64,000 nt of DNA. Origin: Leucobacter tardus (GTDB lineage Bacteria > Actinomycetota > Actinomycetes > Actinomycetales > Microbacteriaceae). Both the position numbers and the translations under genes were made by a program. The stretch spans positions 558,001 through 622,000 of the forward strand of contig NZ_JAGFBF010000001.1 in assembly GCF_017583045.1 (NCBI RefSeq). Direction: 5' to 3'. The notes under the pieces were generated by a model that saw nothing but the letters and a program-made list of their open reading frames with translations, was not told the origin of the DNA and did not search any database. Positions 51,343-60,012 of the stretch are shown one piece after another. Position 1 is the first letter of the stretch; every line of letters begins with the position of its first letter.

Positions 51343-51366
51343 TTCGCACCACGCGAAGGGTGCGAA
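51343..51366. terminator. Hairpin TTCGCACC-N8-GGTGCGAA
   Basis: Perfect 8-bp arms downstream of the GC repeats and before tRNA-Thr. Probably the terminator of the hydrolase transcript, although 143 bases from its stop. Confidence 0.45.
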
Positions 51367-51489
51367 AGTGAGCTTTCGGCGGGGTTAGCGCGGCGCGGGC
51401 GCAGGCCCGCGCGCTCGTTGCGCCCGATGTGCTTCGCAGCTCACGAGGTGCTACAGTAATCACTTGTGCGCGGCGCTGTCTGCGTGCAG

Positions 51490-51565
51490 GCCGCCTTAGC
51501 TCAGTCGGTAGAGCGATTCACTCGTAATGAATAGGTCGCCGGTTCGATTCCGGCAGGCGGCTCCA
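51490..51565 (+). tRNA. tRNA-Thr (CGT)
   Basis: Acceptor arms GCCGCCT (51490-51496) and AGGCGGC (51555-51561) pair; anticodon stem ATTCA/TGAAT holds loop CTCGTAA with anticodon CGT, reading ACG. D-loop AGTCGGTAGA and T-loop TTCGATT are normal. The discriminator is T, followed by an encoded CCA. Confidence 0.97.
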
Positions 51566-51635
51566 CTCTTCTTTCCCTCTCTCGCACCGCGTGCGATTCG
51601 AGCGGTGACCTGCGAGCCCGGTTCACGCACCACGC

Positions 51636-52025
51636 TCAGACTTCGGGTGTCTGCCCGAAGGTCTCGGGGTTCACGGGCCGCTGGTATTTCGGGAGGTTCG
51701 CGACCACGAGCAGGTACGATTCGGTGACGAGATCGTCAAGCAGGTCGGGATCGATGCGCCCGCCCGCCCGCACCGTGATCCAGTGCCGCTTGTTCATGTG
51801 GTAGCCCGGTGTGATGTCGGTGTGGGACTCGCGCAGGGCACGTCCGTCGGCCGGCGAGGCTTTGAGGTTGACGATCGGCACGCCGTCGAGTGCGGACTGC
51901 AACATGAAGACCTTGCCGCGAACCTTGTAGACGTCCCATTCGTCTCCGAAGGGGTGCGTGAGTTCGGCGCCCGGGAGTTCCTCGCATCGGGCGGCGGTGC
52001 GGGCGTGGAGTTCTCGTCCGTCCAC
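51636..52025 (-). CDS. MmcQ/YjbR family protein
   Basis: 129 residues. GTG 52025 is chosen because AAAGGA lies five bases upstream; an ATG at 52043 is possible. Family blocks: ELTHPFGDEWDVYKVRGKVF, DGVPIVNLKASPADGRALRE, TPGYHMNKRHWITVRAGG and DLVTESYLLVVANLPKYQR. The fold is a CyaY-like, double-wing DNA-binding type; cellular role unclear. Stand-alone gene. Confidence 0.9.
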   Translation of the reverse strand: MDGRELHARTAARCEELPGAELTHPFGDEWDVYKVRGKVFMLQSALDGVPIVNLKASPADGRALRESHTDITPGYHMNKRHWITVRAGGRIDPDLLDDLVTESYLLVVANLPKYQRPVNPETFGQTPEV

Positions 52026-52127
52026 AGTGTTCCTTTCGTGCATCGTGCCGGCTGCAGACGGGGCGGCCCGACGTGCGCTCCTGATCGTATGCCGACGAGT
52101 GGCAGATGGTCTACAGGGCCCGCGGGC

Positions 52128-52133
52128 TACACT
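52128..52133 (+). promoter_or_regulatory. -10 hexamer TACACT of a small membrane-protein gene
   Basis: TACACT ends six bases before GTG 52140; leaderless. Confidence 0.5.
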
Positions 52134-52139
52134 GCGAGG

Positions 52140-52601
52140 GTGTTGAGCGCCTCCCCACCCCGTCGACGATCGGGTGCGGCCCGATGGTCGGGAACGCGAT
52201 CATCGACGGCGACGGTATTTGCCCGGGTGTTGACCGGGGTGCTCGCCGCGCTGCTCATCGTCGCCGGTATCAGTGCTGTCGCGCACGGGGAGTCGGCTGG
52301 TGCCGAGACCGTGCGCGGTTCACACGCGCCGATGGTCAGCGAGATCACTCCGACCCCCGCCGAGCCGACCCCCGCCGAGCCGACCGCCGCCGAGCCGACC
52401 GCCGCCGAAACGATCGCCTGCGTGATCGGCGCGCTCTGCGCGATCGTCATCGTGGCGGTGGCGCGTCACCGGCTGCTGCGGGTGCCGCGGCGTGCACCGG
52501 GCCTGCGACCGCGACTGCAAGACATCCGCCCGACGGGCCCCACGGATCCCGGTCTGGCGAGGATCCCGATCCTGCTTCGCCTCGGCGTGCTCCGTATCTG
52601 A
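52140..52601 (+). CDS. Small membrane protein with Pro-Ala-Glu repeats
   Basis: 153 residues, GTG 52140. An N-terminal basic stretch precedes a membrane segment (VLTGVLAALLIVAGISAVAH), then an exposed linker with four PT[PA]AE repeats, a second segment (ACVIGALCAIVIVAVA) and a basic C-terminal tail. Layout resembles DUF6153-like actinobacterial proteins, but the match is weak. It is 58 bases upstream of a DsbA-like gene and may be co-transcribed with it. Confidence 0.6.
   Translation: MLSASPPRRRSGAARWSGTRSSTATVFARVLTGVLAALLIVAGISAVAHGESAGAETVRGSHAPMVSEITPTPAEPTPAEPTAAEPTAAETIACVIGALCAIVIVAVARHRLLRVPRRAPGLRPRLQDIRPTGPTDPGLARIPILLRLGVLRI
52350..52409 (+). repeat. Four tandem 15-bp repeats inside the membrane-protein gene
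   Basis: Units at 52350, 52365, 52380 and 52395 (CCGACC-C/G-CCGCCGAG type) encode PTPAE, PTPAE, PTAAE and PTAAE. In-frame repeat units can vary in number between strains. Confidence 0.85.
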
Positions 52602-52659
52602 ACACGGGAGGTTCGACTCACCCCCCCCATTCATAGATCCCACCCCACGGAGTTCTTTC

Positions 52660-53388
52660 ATGTCTCGACCCACCCACCCCGCTCGCCTATCTCACACATC
52701 GCCGTCTCGGTGGCAGCGTCTCAGTACATCGACGAAAACGATGCTCATCGCGATCCCGTCTCTCATCCTCGTCGTCGGCATCATCATCCTCGTCGCGGTG
52801 CTGAACCGCCCGGCTGCCGGTGATGCCGGAAGCGCCGGGGTCGACGCCGTGCAACCCAATTCTCGCTATCTCGATGAGGTGGGGGAGGACGCCCCCACGC
52901 TCGTCGAGTTCCTCGACTTCGAGTGCGGCGCTTGCGGCGGCATTTATCCGGCGATGGAGCAGATTCGGGAGCGCTACGACGGCGAGATCAACTATGCGAT
53001 CCGGTACTTCCCGATCCCGAGCCACGCGAACGGGTTGACCTCCGCTATCGCGGTCGAGGCCGCGGCCGAGCAGGGTGAACTCGAGGCGATGTATCGCATG
53101 ATGTTCGAGACGCAGTCCGAGTGGGGTGGCCAGCAGGAGTCGCAGGCCGACCGCTTCCGCGGGTACGCCGAGCAGATCGGTCTCGATATGGAGGCCTACG
53201 ATGCGGCGGTCGCCGATCCTGAGACGGAAGCGCGCGTCGAGCAGGATCGCCTGGCCGGGCAAGCCCTCGGCATCTCCGGCACCCCGACGTTCTTCTTGGA
53301 TGGTGAGGTGCTCGAGTTGACGCAGGAGAGCGACCTCACCGGCGCACTCGATCGCGCCATCGAGGATCGCGGGGGCGAAGCCCCCTGA
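52660..53388 (+). CDS. DsbA-family thioredoxin-like protein, membrane-anchored
   Basis: 242 residues from ATG 52660 with a GGAG upstream. A membrane segment (LIAIPSLILVVGIIILVAVL) is followed by an extracytoplasmic thioredoxin fold of the DsbA_2/Thioredoxin_4 type: FLDFECGACGGIYPAMEQ with the active CGAC pair, a helical insert, and the cis-Pro loop ISGTPTFFLDG. It likely oxidises or reduces disulfides in secreted proteins. It is convergent with the PBP gene across a shared hairpin. Confidence 0.92.
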   Translation: MSRPTHPARLSHTSPSRWQRLSTSTKTMLIAIPSLILVVGIIILVAVLNRPAAGDAGSAGVDAVQPNSRYLDEVGEDAPTLVEFLDFECGACGGIYPAMEQIRERYDGEINYAIRYFPIPSHANGLTSAIAVEAAAEQGELEAMYRMMFETQSEWGGQQESQADRFRGYAEQIGLDMEAYDAAVADPETEARVEQDRLAGQALGISGTPTFFLDGEVLELTQESDLTGALDRAIEDRGGEAP

Positions 53389-53430
53389 TCCCCGCACCGT
53401 TTCCGGATGGTGCGCGCTCGCGGATCAGGG
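53383..53430. terminator. Shared terminator between DsbA-like and PBP genes
   Basis: CCCTGATCC/GGATCAGGG outer arms and GCACC/GGTGC inner arms form one long hairpin between the convergent stops. Confidence 0.7.
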
Positions 53431-55638
53431 CGTGGGCGCCACCACCGGGAACGGTTCGCCGCCGTATCGCTCGTCCGCGACGTTCATGATCGCCGGCCAG
53501 ATCGATTGATCGGCCTGTTGGAGCCCCGCGAAGTTCTGCGTGGACACGTTGCCGCTTACGTTGCCGACCCAGGTGGCGGTGGAGACCTCGGTGCTCGCTC
53601 CGACCGTCCAGTTGTCGCCCTGGTCGTCGGTCGTGCCGGTCTTCGCGAGGTGCGGCACGCCGGTCGCCGACTGGGCGTGCGTTGCGAGGCCCTGGTTCAC
53701 GGTGTACTCGAGGGTCGAAGCGACTCCAGCCGCGACCTCGGGTTCGATCCCCTCCGAGCACTCGCTCTGCGAGAAGGCGACGTCGTTGCCCTCCGGGTCG
53801 GCGATCGATTCGATCGGCACCGGGGTGCACACCGTGCCGTCTCCGGCGAACGCGCCGTACGCGGATGCCATGGTGATCGGCGCAATCTCGTCGATGCCGC
53901 CGTACACGTTGGAGGGGACTCGACTGAGCTCTCGCGTGCCGAAGCTCGGCAGATCCTCGTTCGTCTGGTCCGACGCGCGATGGATGCCCAGCTTCTCGGC
54001 GGTGTCGAAGGTGCCGCAGAGATCCATCTGCTGCTGCATGGAGACGAGTCCGCCGTTCAGCGACTGAGCGATCGCGGTCTGCACCGTCTGGGTGCCGCGA
54101 ACATCCTCGTTGTCGTTCGTGAACTCGAAGGTGCCCGACCCATATACTCCGCCGGGCATGCAAGACGCGGGGAACGAGCTCTCGTCGACGGAGCGCCCGT
54201 CGACGTCGACCGTATCCTGCACCGAATGTCCGGTGCGCAGCCATTCGGCGAGCGTGACGGGCTTGAAGGTGGACCCGACCTGGAATCCGCCGGATCCGCC
54301 GTACTCGAAGTCGGTGTTGTAGTTCACACTCGTGTAGCCGGGGTTCGCCTCGATGAACGCGTCATCCTCGCTGAATGGACGGTTCTGGGCCATCGCGCGC
54401 ACCTTGCCGGTCCCGACTTCGACGCTGGAGCTCGCCGAGCCGACGTCGATCCCGTCCATCTCGGCAGGGACCGCATCGCGGGTGGCGTCGACGGCGGCGC
54501 GCTGCATGTCGGGGTCGAGGGTGGTCTCGATCTCGTAGCCGCCGCGGATGAACGTGAAGTACCGTTCCTCCGGGGTATCGCCGAAGGCCGGATCATTCAG
54601 AATGTACTGCTGCACGTAGTTGCAGAAGTGACCCATTCCTTTCTCCTCCGCCACCGAGCAGCCCGACGGGCGCGGGGAGATGTCGGGTTCGACCGGCGTG
54701 GCGACCGCCTCGTCATGTTCGGTCTGAGAGATGCGATCCTGCTTGAGCATCGAGTCGAGGATCTGGTCGCGCCGCTGCTGATTCGCCTCGATGTTTTCGT
54801 CGATGTCGATCTGCAGGTTCGACGGGTCGTTCACCATCGCGACGAGGCTCGCCGACTCCGCGATCGAGAGATCCTGAGCGCTCTTGCCGTAGTAGTACTG
54901 CGCCGCCGACTCGATGCCGTAGATCTGCCGGCCGAACAGCGCGATGTTCAAGTAGCCGAGCAGGATGTCCTCCTTCGAGTACTCCTTCTCGATGCTGACG
55001 GCGTACCGCATCTCCTGCAGTTTCCGGTCCATGTCCTGGCGCATCGCGTCCTCGTAGGCGGCTTCGCGCTCATCCGGGTCGGCGATCGACTCGGCCTCCT
55101 GCACGAGTACGTTCCGCACGTACTGCATGGTGATGGTCGAGGCGCCGGAGAGGTTCTGGCCGGCGACGTTCTGCACGACGGCGCGCCCGGCCGCGAGCAC
55201 GTCGATGCCGCTGTGCGAGTAGAAGCGGGGATCCTCCTCGGCCACGGCGGCGTCCTTCACCGTCTGAGGGATGTCCTCCCACTCGACGGGCTCGCGATCC
55301 TGCGCGTAGAACGTCGCGATCTCTTCGCGCTCGCCGTCGCTGTCCGCGTAAATCGTCGAGGGCTGCGCGAGTGCGCCGGGGTCGAGGTGTTCGGGCAGAT
55401 TCTCGAAGACGTTGATGGCGGTCGTCGCCGCCGCACCGCTCACCGCCACCACCGGAGTGACGGCGGCGGTGAGGAGTACGCCCGCGACGGCGCTCATCGC
55501 GACGGCGCCGAGCACTCCGGTGATGCGTCGGCCGGGCCGCTCGGGCTCACCGGTGGCCTCGGCCTCCTCGGGCGGCTCGAGCTCGGTTTCGGGATCGGTG
55601 TCGGGCTGGCCGAGATCCGGATCTTGTGGTTCGCTCAT
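53425..55638 (-). CDS. Bifunctional penicillin-binding protein (transglycosylase/transpeptidase)
   Basis: 737 residues from ATG 55638, with GGAGG upstream. An acidic cytoplasmic tail of about 37 residues leads to one membrane segment (GVLGAVAMSAVAGVLLTAAV). The GT51 domain has its catalytic Glu in VAEEDPRFYSHSGID and the second motif GASTITMQYVRNVL. The transpeptidase has SxxK in GSTFKPVTLAEW, SxN in AQSLNGGLVSM and KTG in LAKTGTTDDQGD. A class A PBP that polymerises and crosslinks peptidoglycan. Two extra cysteine pairs (SGCSVAEEKGMGHFC) may form disulfides, fitting the DsbA-like neighbour. Confidence 0.95.
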   Translation of the reverse strand: MSEPQDPDLGQPDTDPETELEPPEEAEATGEPERPGRRITGVLGAVAMSAVAGVLLTAAVTPVVAVSGAAATTAINVFENLPEHLDPGALAQPSTIYADSDGEREEIATFYAQDREPVEWEDIPQTVKDAAVAEEDPRFYSHSGIDVLAAGRAVVQNVAGQNLSGASTITMQYVRNVLVQEAESIADPDEREAAYEDAMRQDMDRKLQEMRYAVSIEKEYSKEDILLGYLNIALFGRQIYGIESAAQYYYGKSAQDLSIAESASLVAMVNDPSNLQIDIDENIEANQQRRDQILDSMLKQDRISQTEHDEAVATPVEPDISPRPSGCSVAEEKGMGHFCNYVQQYILNDPAFGDTPEERYFTFIRGGYEIETTLDPDMQRAAVDATRDAVPAEMDGIDVGSASSSVEVGTGKVRAMAQNRPFSEDDAFIEANPGYTSVNYNTDFEYGGSGGFQVGSTFKPVTLAEWLRTGHSVQDTVDVDGRSVDESSFPASCMPGGVYGSGTFEFTNDNEDVRGTQTVQTAIAQSLNGGLVSMQQQMDLCGTFDTAEKLGIHRASDQTNEDLPSFGTRELSRVPSNVYGGIDEIAPITMASAYGAFAGDGTVCTPVPIESIADPEGNDVAFSQSECSEGIEPEVAAGVASTLEYTVNQGLATHAQSATGVPHLAKTGTTDDQGDNWTVGASTEVSTATWVGNVSGNVSTQNFAGLQQADQSIWPAIMNVADERYGGEPFPVVAPTP

Positions 55639-55903
55639 TCGGAAGGTTCCTCCGAGGTCCTGAGTCCGGACCCGTCAACCGGTGTGCCGGCGTTCGCTCG
55701 TTGTTCGATCGTGTGTGCTCTCCGTCTTCCAGGCTAAGCAGACCGACCTGAGAGCGACCGCAATCGGTGCACCTGAGCGGTGCTTGCGATGGACACAGCG
55801 CACCCTCCGTGCGGGCACACCCCCCGAAGGACGCTCGAGCGCGTCACACAAATTCAGTGTGGTGTATAGAGAATGGCGCAACCGGGAAAGTCAGCGGAGA
55901 ATG

Positions 55904-56593
55904 CTACTCGCATCCCACGCCGTCACCGTCGCGATCCAAGTGAGGTCCGTAACCGGGGTCACCCGCATACACCGGAGCAGCGCCCGCGGCTCGTGCGGCG
56001 GAGCAGTTCTGGAAGTAGGTGGGTGTGGGCGATGTCGCGGGCTCCGATTCCGTGCTGGGAACTGCCGCGGCCGCCTGGGCTTCGGCGGCGTCTGCGCGTT
56101 GTTTCTCCGACGAGGTCTTCGCTTCTGCTTCGGCGACCTTCGCGGTGAGGTCCTCGACAGACTTCGTCAGGGTCTCGATTTCGTCCGAGAGATCGTCCCG
56201 CTCCTCGGTGAGAGCCGCTGCTTGCTCATCATGAGACTTCACGGCGTCGTCGAGCGCGGTTGCTGCAGTGGTGTTCTCTTCCTGACTGAGGGTGAGCTGC
56301 TGCTCGAGATCGCTGATGGTGCTGCGATTGGCAGCATCTGCATCGCTTCCCGCGCCGATCCCGACGCCGAGGAGCAGGGCGGCAGCGCCTGTGGTCGCAA
56401 CGACCCAGATCGGCGCACGTCGCTTCTGCGTGTTCCCGCGTCCCGTGCGGCGTTTGCGCGGGCGGGAGCTTGGAGCATCGGACTTTTCGGCCACGGCGTT
56501 CTGCACATGTGTCGTCCACTGCAGGCCGTCCCAGTACCGAACCTCGAGATCGTTCTCAGGGTTCGGGTACCAACCTGCTGGGATGCTCGTCAT
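55904..56593 (-). CDS. DUF2510 - coiled coil - Excalibur membrane protein
   Basis: 229 residues from ATG 56593; further in-frame ATGs lie at 56599, 56602 and 56614. The N-terminal DUF2510 domain is PAGWYPNPENDLEVRYWDG then QWTTHV, followed by a basic linker, one membrane segment (IWVVATTGAAALLLGVGIGA), an extracytoplasmic coiled coil of about 90 residues (LEQQLTLSQEE, ALTEERDDLSDEIETL) and a C-terminal Excalibur calcium-binding motif (DPGYGPHLDRDGDGVGC). The role is probably at the cell surface and unknown. It lies behind the PBP gene's promoter region. Confidence 0.85.
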   Translation of the reverse strand: MTSIPAGWYPNPENDLEVRYWDGLQWTTHVQNAVAEKSDAPSSRPRKRRTGRGNTQKRRAPIWVVATTGAAALLLGVGIGAGSDADAANRSTISDLEQQLTLSQEENTTAATALDDAVKSHDEQAAALTEERDDLSDEIETLTKSVEDLTAKVAEAEAKTSSEKQRADAAEAQAAAAVPSTESEPATSPTPTYFQNCSAARAAGAAPVYAGDPGYGPHLDRDGDGVGCE

Positions 56594-56764
56594 GAGCATC
56601 ATCTTGCCAAGCATCGAGTGTTGTTTTTGTGCCGTCTCGGAAACGTGTCCAATACGTTACCGACGATTCAACGTGCGGTCTCTGGCCCCCCGCCTCAACA
56701 CCCCGCCGCGATAGACTGTGGCCGCGCAACTGCGCGGGTCTGCCAATGAAGTGAGAGGTTCGAG

Positions 56765-58141
56765 ATGTCGCAGTATCGGGTTCAGAATCCCGCCACCGGT
56801 GAGGTCGTCGAGACGTTCGAGACGGCCACCGATCAGCAGATCGAGGAGGCGTTGGCGCAGGCCCATGACGCGTACATCGGGTGGCGCGAGCGCAGCATTC
56901 AGGATCGCGCCGCGGTGGTGCGCCGCGTGGCCGAGCTCTTCGAGGAGCGGAAGCAGGAGCTCGCCGAGATCATCTCGCTCGAGATGGGCAAGCCGCTCGC
57001 CGAGAGCATCGACGAGGTCGAGTTCGCGGCATCGATCATCGACTACTACGGGGTGCACGGTCCCGGTCTCGCCACGGACTATGAGATTCCGAGCACGATC
57101 CCTGGCAAGGCGGTCATCGAGCAGCGGCCGGTGGGTGCGCTGCTGGGGGTGATGCCGTGGAACTTCCCGTACTACCAGGTGGCCAGATTCGCTGCGCCGA
57201 ACCTCGTGCTCGGCAACACCATCATGTTGAAGCACGCGGAGATCTGCGCGCGGTCGGCGCTCGCGATCGAGCAGATCATGCGCGACGCCGGTGTGCCGGT
57301 GGGCGGGTATCAGAACCTCTTCGCCTCGCACGATCAGATCGCCGAGATCATCGCCGATGCACGAGTGCAGGGCGTCTCGCTCACGGGTTCGGAGCGCGCG
57401 GGCGCGATCATCGGCGAGCAGGCGGGCCGGAACCTCAAGAAGGCGGTGCTCGAGCTCGGTGGGATCGACCCGATGATCGTGCTCGACGCCGACGATGTCG
57501 CCGAGGTGGCTCGTGAGGCGTGGGGGTTCCGTGTGAGCAACGGCGGGCAGGTCTGCAACTCGAACAAGCGCCTCATCGTGATGGACGACATCTACGACGA
57601 CTTCGTCGCCGAGCTCGAGCGACTCGCGACGGGCCTCGAGCCCGGTGATCCGCTCGATCTGTCCGACGGTCAGTTCACGCCGCTGTCGACGCGCGAGGCC
57701 GCCGAGAAGGTGCACAGCCAGGTGCAGCAGGCCGTGGCCGAGGGAGCGACCCTGCGGGTGGGCGGCGTGCTCTCCGACGGGCCGGCCGCGTACTACTCGC
57801 CCGCGGTGCTGACCGGGGTGCCCCGCGACTCCGCGACGTACCGTCAAGAGATCTTCGGTCCGGTCGCGACGGTGTACCGGGTCTCGAGCGACGAAGAGGC
57901 GATCGCACTCGCCAACGACTGCGATTTCGGTCTCGGCGGATCGGTGTTCTCGACCGATCCCGCTCGCGCGAAGCGGCTCTCGGATCGGCTTGAGGTCGGT
58001 ATGACGCATGTGAACACCATCGCGGCCGAATCGGCCGAGCTGCCGTTCGGCGGCGTGAAGTACTCGGGCTTCGGGCGCGAGATGGGGCCGCTCGGCATGG
58101 GCGAGTTCGTGAACCGCCGCCTGCACTTCATCGCCGAGTAA
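56765..58141 (+). CDS. gabD: NAD(P)-dependent succinate-semialdehyde dehydrogenase
   Basis: 458 residues, GAGAGG before ATG 56765. Aldehyde dehydrogenase with catalytic Glu in LELGGIDPMIVLD, catalytic Cys in GGQVCNSNKRLIV and the NAD motif GVMPWNFPYYQVAR; C-terminal VKYSGFGREMGP. The length and IDPMIVLDADD segment fit the short succinate-semialdehyde branch (Sad/GabD2-like). It converts succinate semialdehyde to succinate. No GABA transaminase is adjacent. Confidence 0.88.
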   Translation: MSQYRVQNPATGEVVETFETATDQQIEEALAQAHDAYIGWRERSIQDRAAVVRRVAELFEERKQELAEIISLEMGKPLAESIDEVEFAASIIDYYGVHGPGLATDYEIPSTIPGKAVIEQRPVGALLGVMPWNFPYYQVARFAAPNLVLGNTIMLKHAEICARSALAIEQIMRDAGVPVGGYQNLFASHDQIAEIIADARVQGVSLTGSERAGAIIGEQAGRNLKKAVLELGGIDPMIVLDADDVAEVAREAWGFRVSNGGQVCNSNKRLIVMDDIYDDFVAELERLATGLEPGDPLDLSDGQFTPLSTREAAEKVHSQVQQAVAEGATLRVGGVLSDGPAAYYSPAVLTGVPRDSATYRQEIFGPVATVYRVSSDEEAIALANDCDFGLGGSVFSTDPARAKRLSDRLEVGMTHVNTIAAESAELPFGGVKYSGFGREMGPLGMGEFVNRRLHFIAE

Positions 58142-58210
58142 CCGGGTCGCGCCCCGCGAACCGCGAGTCGCGAGTCGCGAGCTCAGCCAACCTCGGCGCA
58201 CCCGCGCACG

Positions 58211-58261
58211 CGAGCGGGCGTGCTGCCGGATCCTGAAGGATCGCTGCAGCACGCCCGCTCG
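58211..58261. terminator. Shared terminator between gabD and aceB
   Basis: Perfect 16-bp arms beginning CGAGCGGGCG, with an inner GATCC/GGATC stem; it lies between the convergent stops. Confidence 0.88.
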
Positions 58262-58283
58262 GTGAAGTGGCCGGGGCGCGGGG

Positions 58284-59951
58284 CTACTCGGCGTCGACGA
58301 GGTAGCGGCTGTACGCCGGAACAGTGAGGAAGTTCGCGAACGTGTCGGCGAGTGCCACCTCGCGGAAGACCGCGACGGCGTCGTCGAAGCGGTCTCCGCG
58401 GGTGCGCTCCAGTCGGCCCATGAACTCGTCGACGAGTCCGGAGACCCACTCGCGAGTGACGGAGGTGCCGTCGGCGGTGACCTGACCCTGCTGGATCCAC
58501 TGCCAGATCTGCGAGCGGCTGATCTCGGCGGTGGCGGCGTCCTCCATCATGTGGTCGATGGCGGCCGCGCCGATCCCGCGCAGCCAGGATTCGATGTAGC
58601 GGATGCCGATCGCGATGTTGTCGCGCACTCCGGTCTCGGTGACGTCGCGGCCGATGCGCACGTCGAGGAGCTGTTCGGCGGTGACGTGCACGTCGTCGCG
58701 CTGTCGCGAGATCTGGTGCGGCTCGATTCCCAGTACGGCATCGAACTCGGCGCGCGCGATGGGAACGAGGTCGGGGTGCGCCACCCACGTGCCGTCGAAT
58801 CCGTCACCGGCTTCGCGCTGCTTGTCGGCGCGGACCTGCTCCTCGGCATGATGCGTCACCTCGGGGTCGCGACGGTTCGGAATGAAGGCGCTCATGCCGC
58901 CGATCGCGTGGGCGCCGCGCCGATGGCAGGTCTGCACGAGGAGTTCGGTGTACGCCCGCATGAACGGCACCGTCATCGTGACTTCGCTGCGGTCGGGGAG
59001 CACGAAGCGAGCGCCGCGACCGCGGTAGTTCTTCACGATGGAGAAAATGTAGTCCCAGCGTCCCGCGTTCAGTCCGGCGCAGTGGTCGCGCAGCACGTAC
59101 AGGATCTCCTCCATCTCGAACGCGGCAGGCAGCGTCTCGATGAGTACGGTGGCGCGGATGGTGCCGTGGGGCAGCCCGAGCTGCTCCTCGGTGTCGGTGA
59201 AGATGTCGTCCCAGAGCTTCGCCTCTTCGCTCGACTCGATCTTCGGCAGGTAGAAGTAGGGGCCGCGGCCACGCGACACGAGTTCGCGCGCGTTGTGGAA
59301 CGCGTAGAGTCCGAAGTCCACGAGACTCGCGGAGGCCGCGCCCGATCGGCCGCTCCGGTCGGTGTAGCGGAGGTGCTTCTCGACGAGGTGCCACCCGCGG
59401 GGACGCATGATGATGGTGGGCGTGCGTTCGGCGGTCACCCGGTACTCGCGGCCCTCGGGAGTGGTGAAGTCGAGGCGGTCGCGGATCGCGTCGAACAGCG
59501 AGCGCTGTCCGCCGATGATGTTGTGCCAGGTCGGGCTCGTCGCATCCTCGAAGTCGGCGAGCCAGACGTGGGCCCCAGAGTTCAGCGCGTTCACGGTCAT
59601 CTTCGGACCGACGGGCCCGGTGATCTCGACCCGCCGATCCTCGAGGCCGGGTGCCGGGGGAGCGACGCGCCACGACTCGTCCTCACGGATGTGACGGGTG
59701 TCGTCGCGGAACTGGGGGTCCCTTCCGTTGCCGATCTCGTAGCGCTTGCGCTGACGGTCGGCGAGACGGTCGTGCCGTGCGCCGGCGAAGCGGTCGTGGA
59801 GGTGCGCGACGAAGGCGATGGCGTCGGGAGTCAGGATCCGGTCCTCGCCCGCGATCGGGCGAGCGATGACCTCGAGGCGCGATCCGACGGTCGCGGTCTG
59901 CTCGCGCGTCTCGGTGAATGGTGGTGCAGTGGTGGTCTGGGTGGGAGACAT
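58284..59951 (-). CDS. aceB: Malate synthase A
   Basis: 555 residues, ATG 59951 behind AAAGG. Family blocks: NALNSGAHVWLADFEDATSP with acidic metal ligands, RPRGWHLVEKHL, GPYFYLPKIESSEEAKLWDD, RATVLIETLPAAFEMEEILY (catalytic Arg and Glu), GRWDYIFSIVKNYR, and the catalytic Asp near the C-terminus in MMEDAATAEISRSQIWQW. It condenses glyoxylate with acetyl-CoA to malate. It is 61 bases downstream of aceA on the same strand. Confidence 0.96.
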   Translation of the reverse strand: MSPTQTTTAPPFTETREQTATVGSRLEVIARPIAGEDRILTPDAIAFVAHLHDRFAGARHDRLADRQRKRYEIGNGRDPQFRDDTRHIREDESWRVAPPAPGLEDRRVEITGPVGPKMTVNALNSGAHVWLADFEDATSPTWHNIIGGQRSLFDAIRDRLDFTTPEGREYRVTAERTPTIIMRPRGWHLVEKHLRYTDRSGRSGAASASLVDFGLYAFHNARELVSRGRGPYFYLPKIESSEEAKLWDDIFTDTEEQLGLPHGTIRATVLIETLPAAFEMEEILYVLRDHCAGLNAGRWDYIFSIVKNYRGRGARFVLPDRSEVTMTVPFMRAYTELLVQTCHRRGAHAIGGMSAFIPNRRDPEVTHHAEEQVRADKQREAGDGFDGTWVAHPDLVPIARAEFDAVLGIEPHQISRQRDDVHVTAEQLLDVRIGRDVTETGVRDNIAIGIRYIESWLRGIGAAAIDHMMEDAATAEISRSQIWQWIQQGQVTADGTSVTREWVSGLVDEFMGRLERTRGDRFDDAVAVFREVALADTFANFLTVPAYSRYLVDAE

Positions 59952-60012
59952 GACGTGGCCTTTCACGTGTGGGGTCAGTACGGGGTGCGGGGTCGGTGAC
60001 AGCGTTGGAGGC

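Noticed and set aside
53407-55737. A 776-codon plus-strand frame opposite the PBP gene
   Set aside because: The minus strand carries all PBP catalytic motifs; the plus product is compositionally biased and has no domain.
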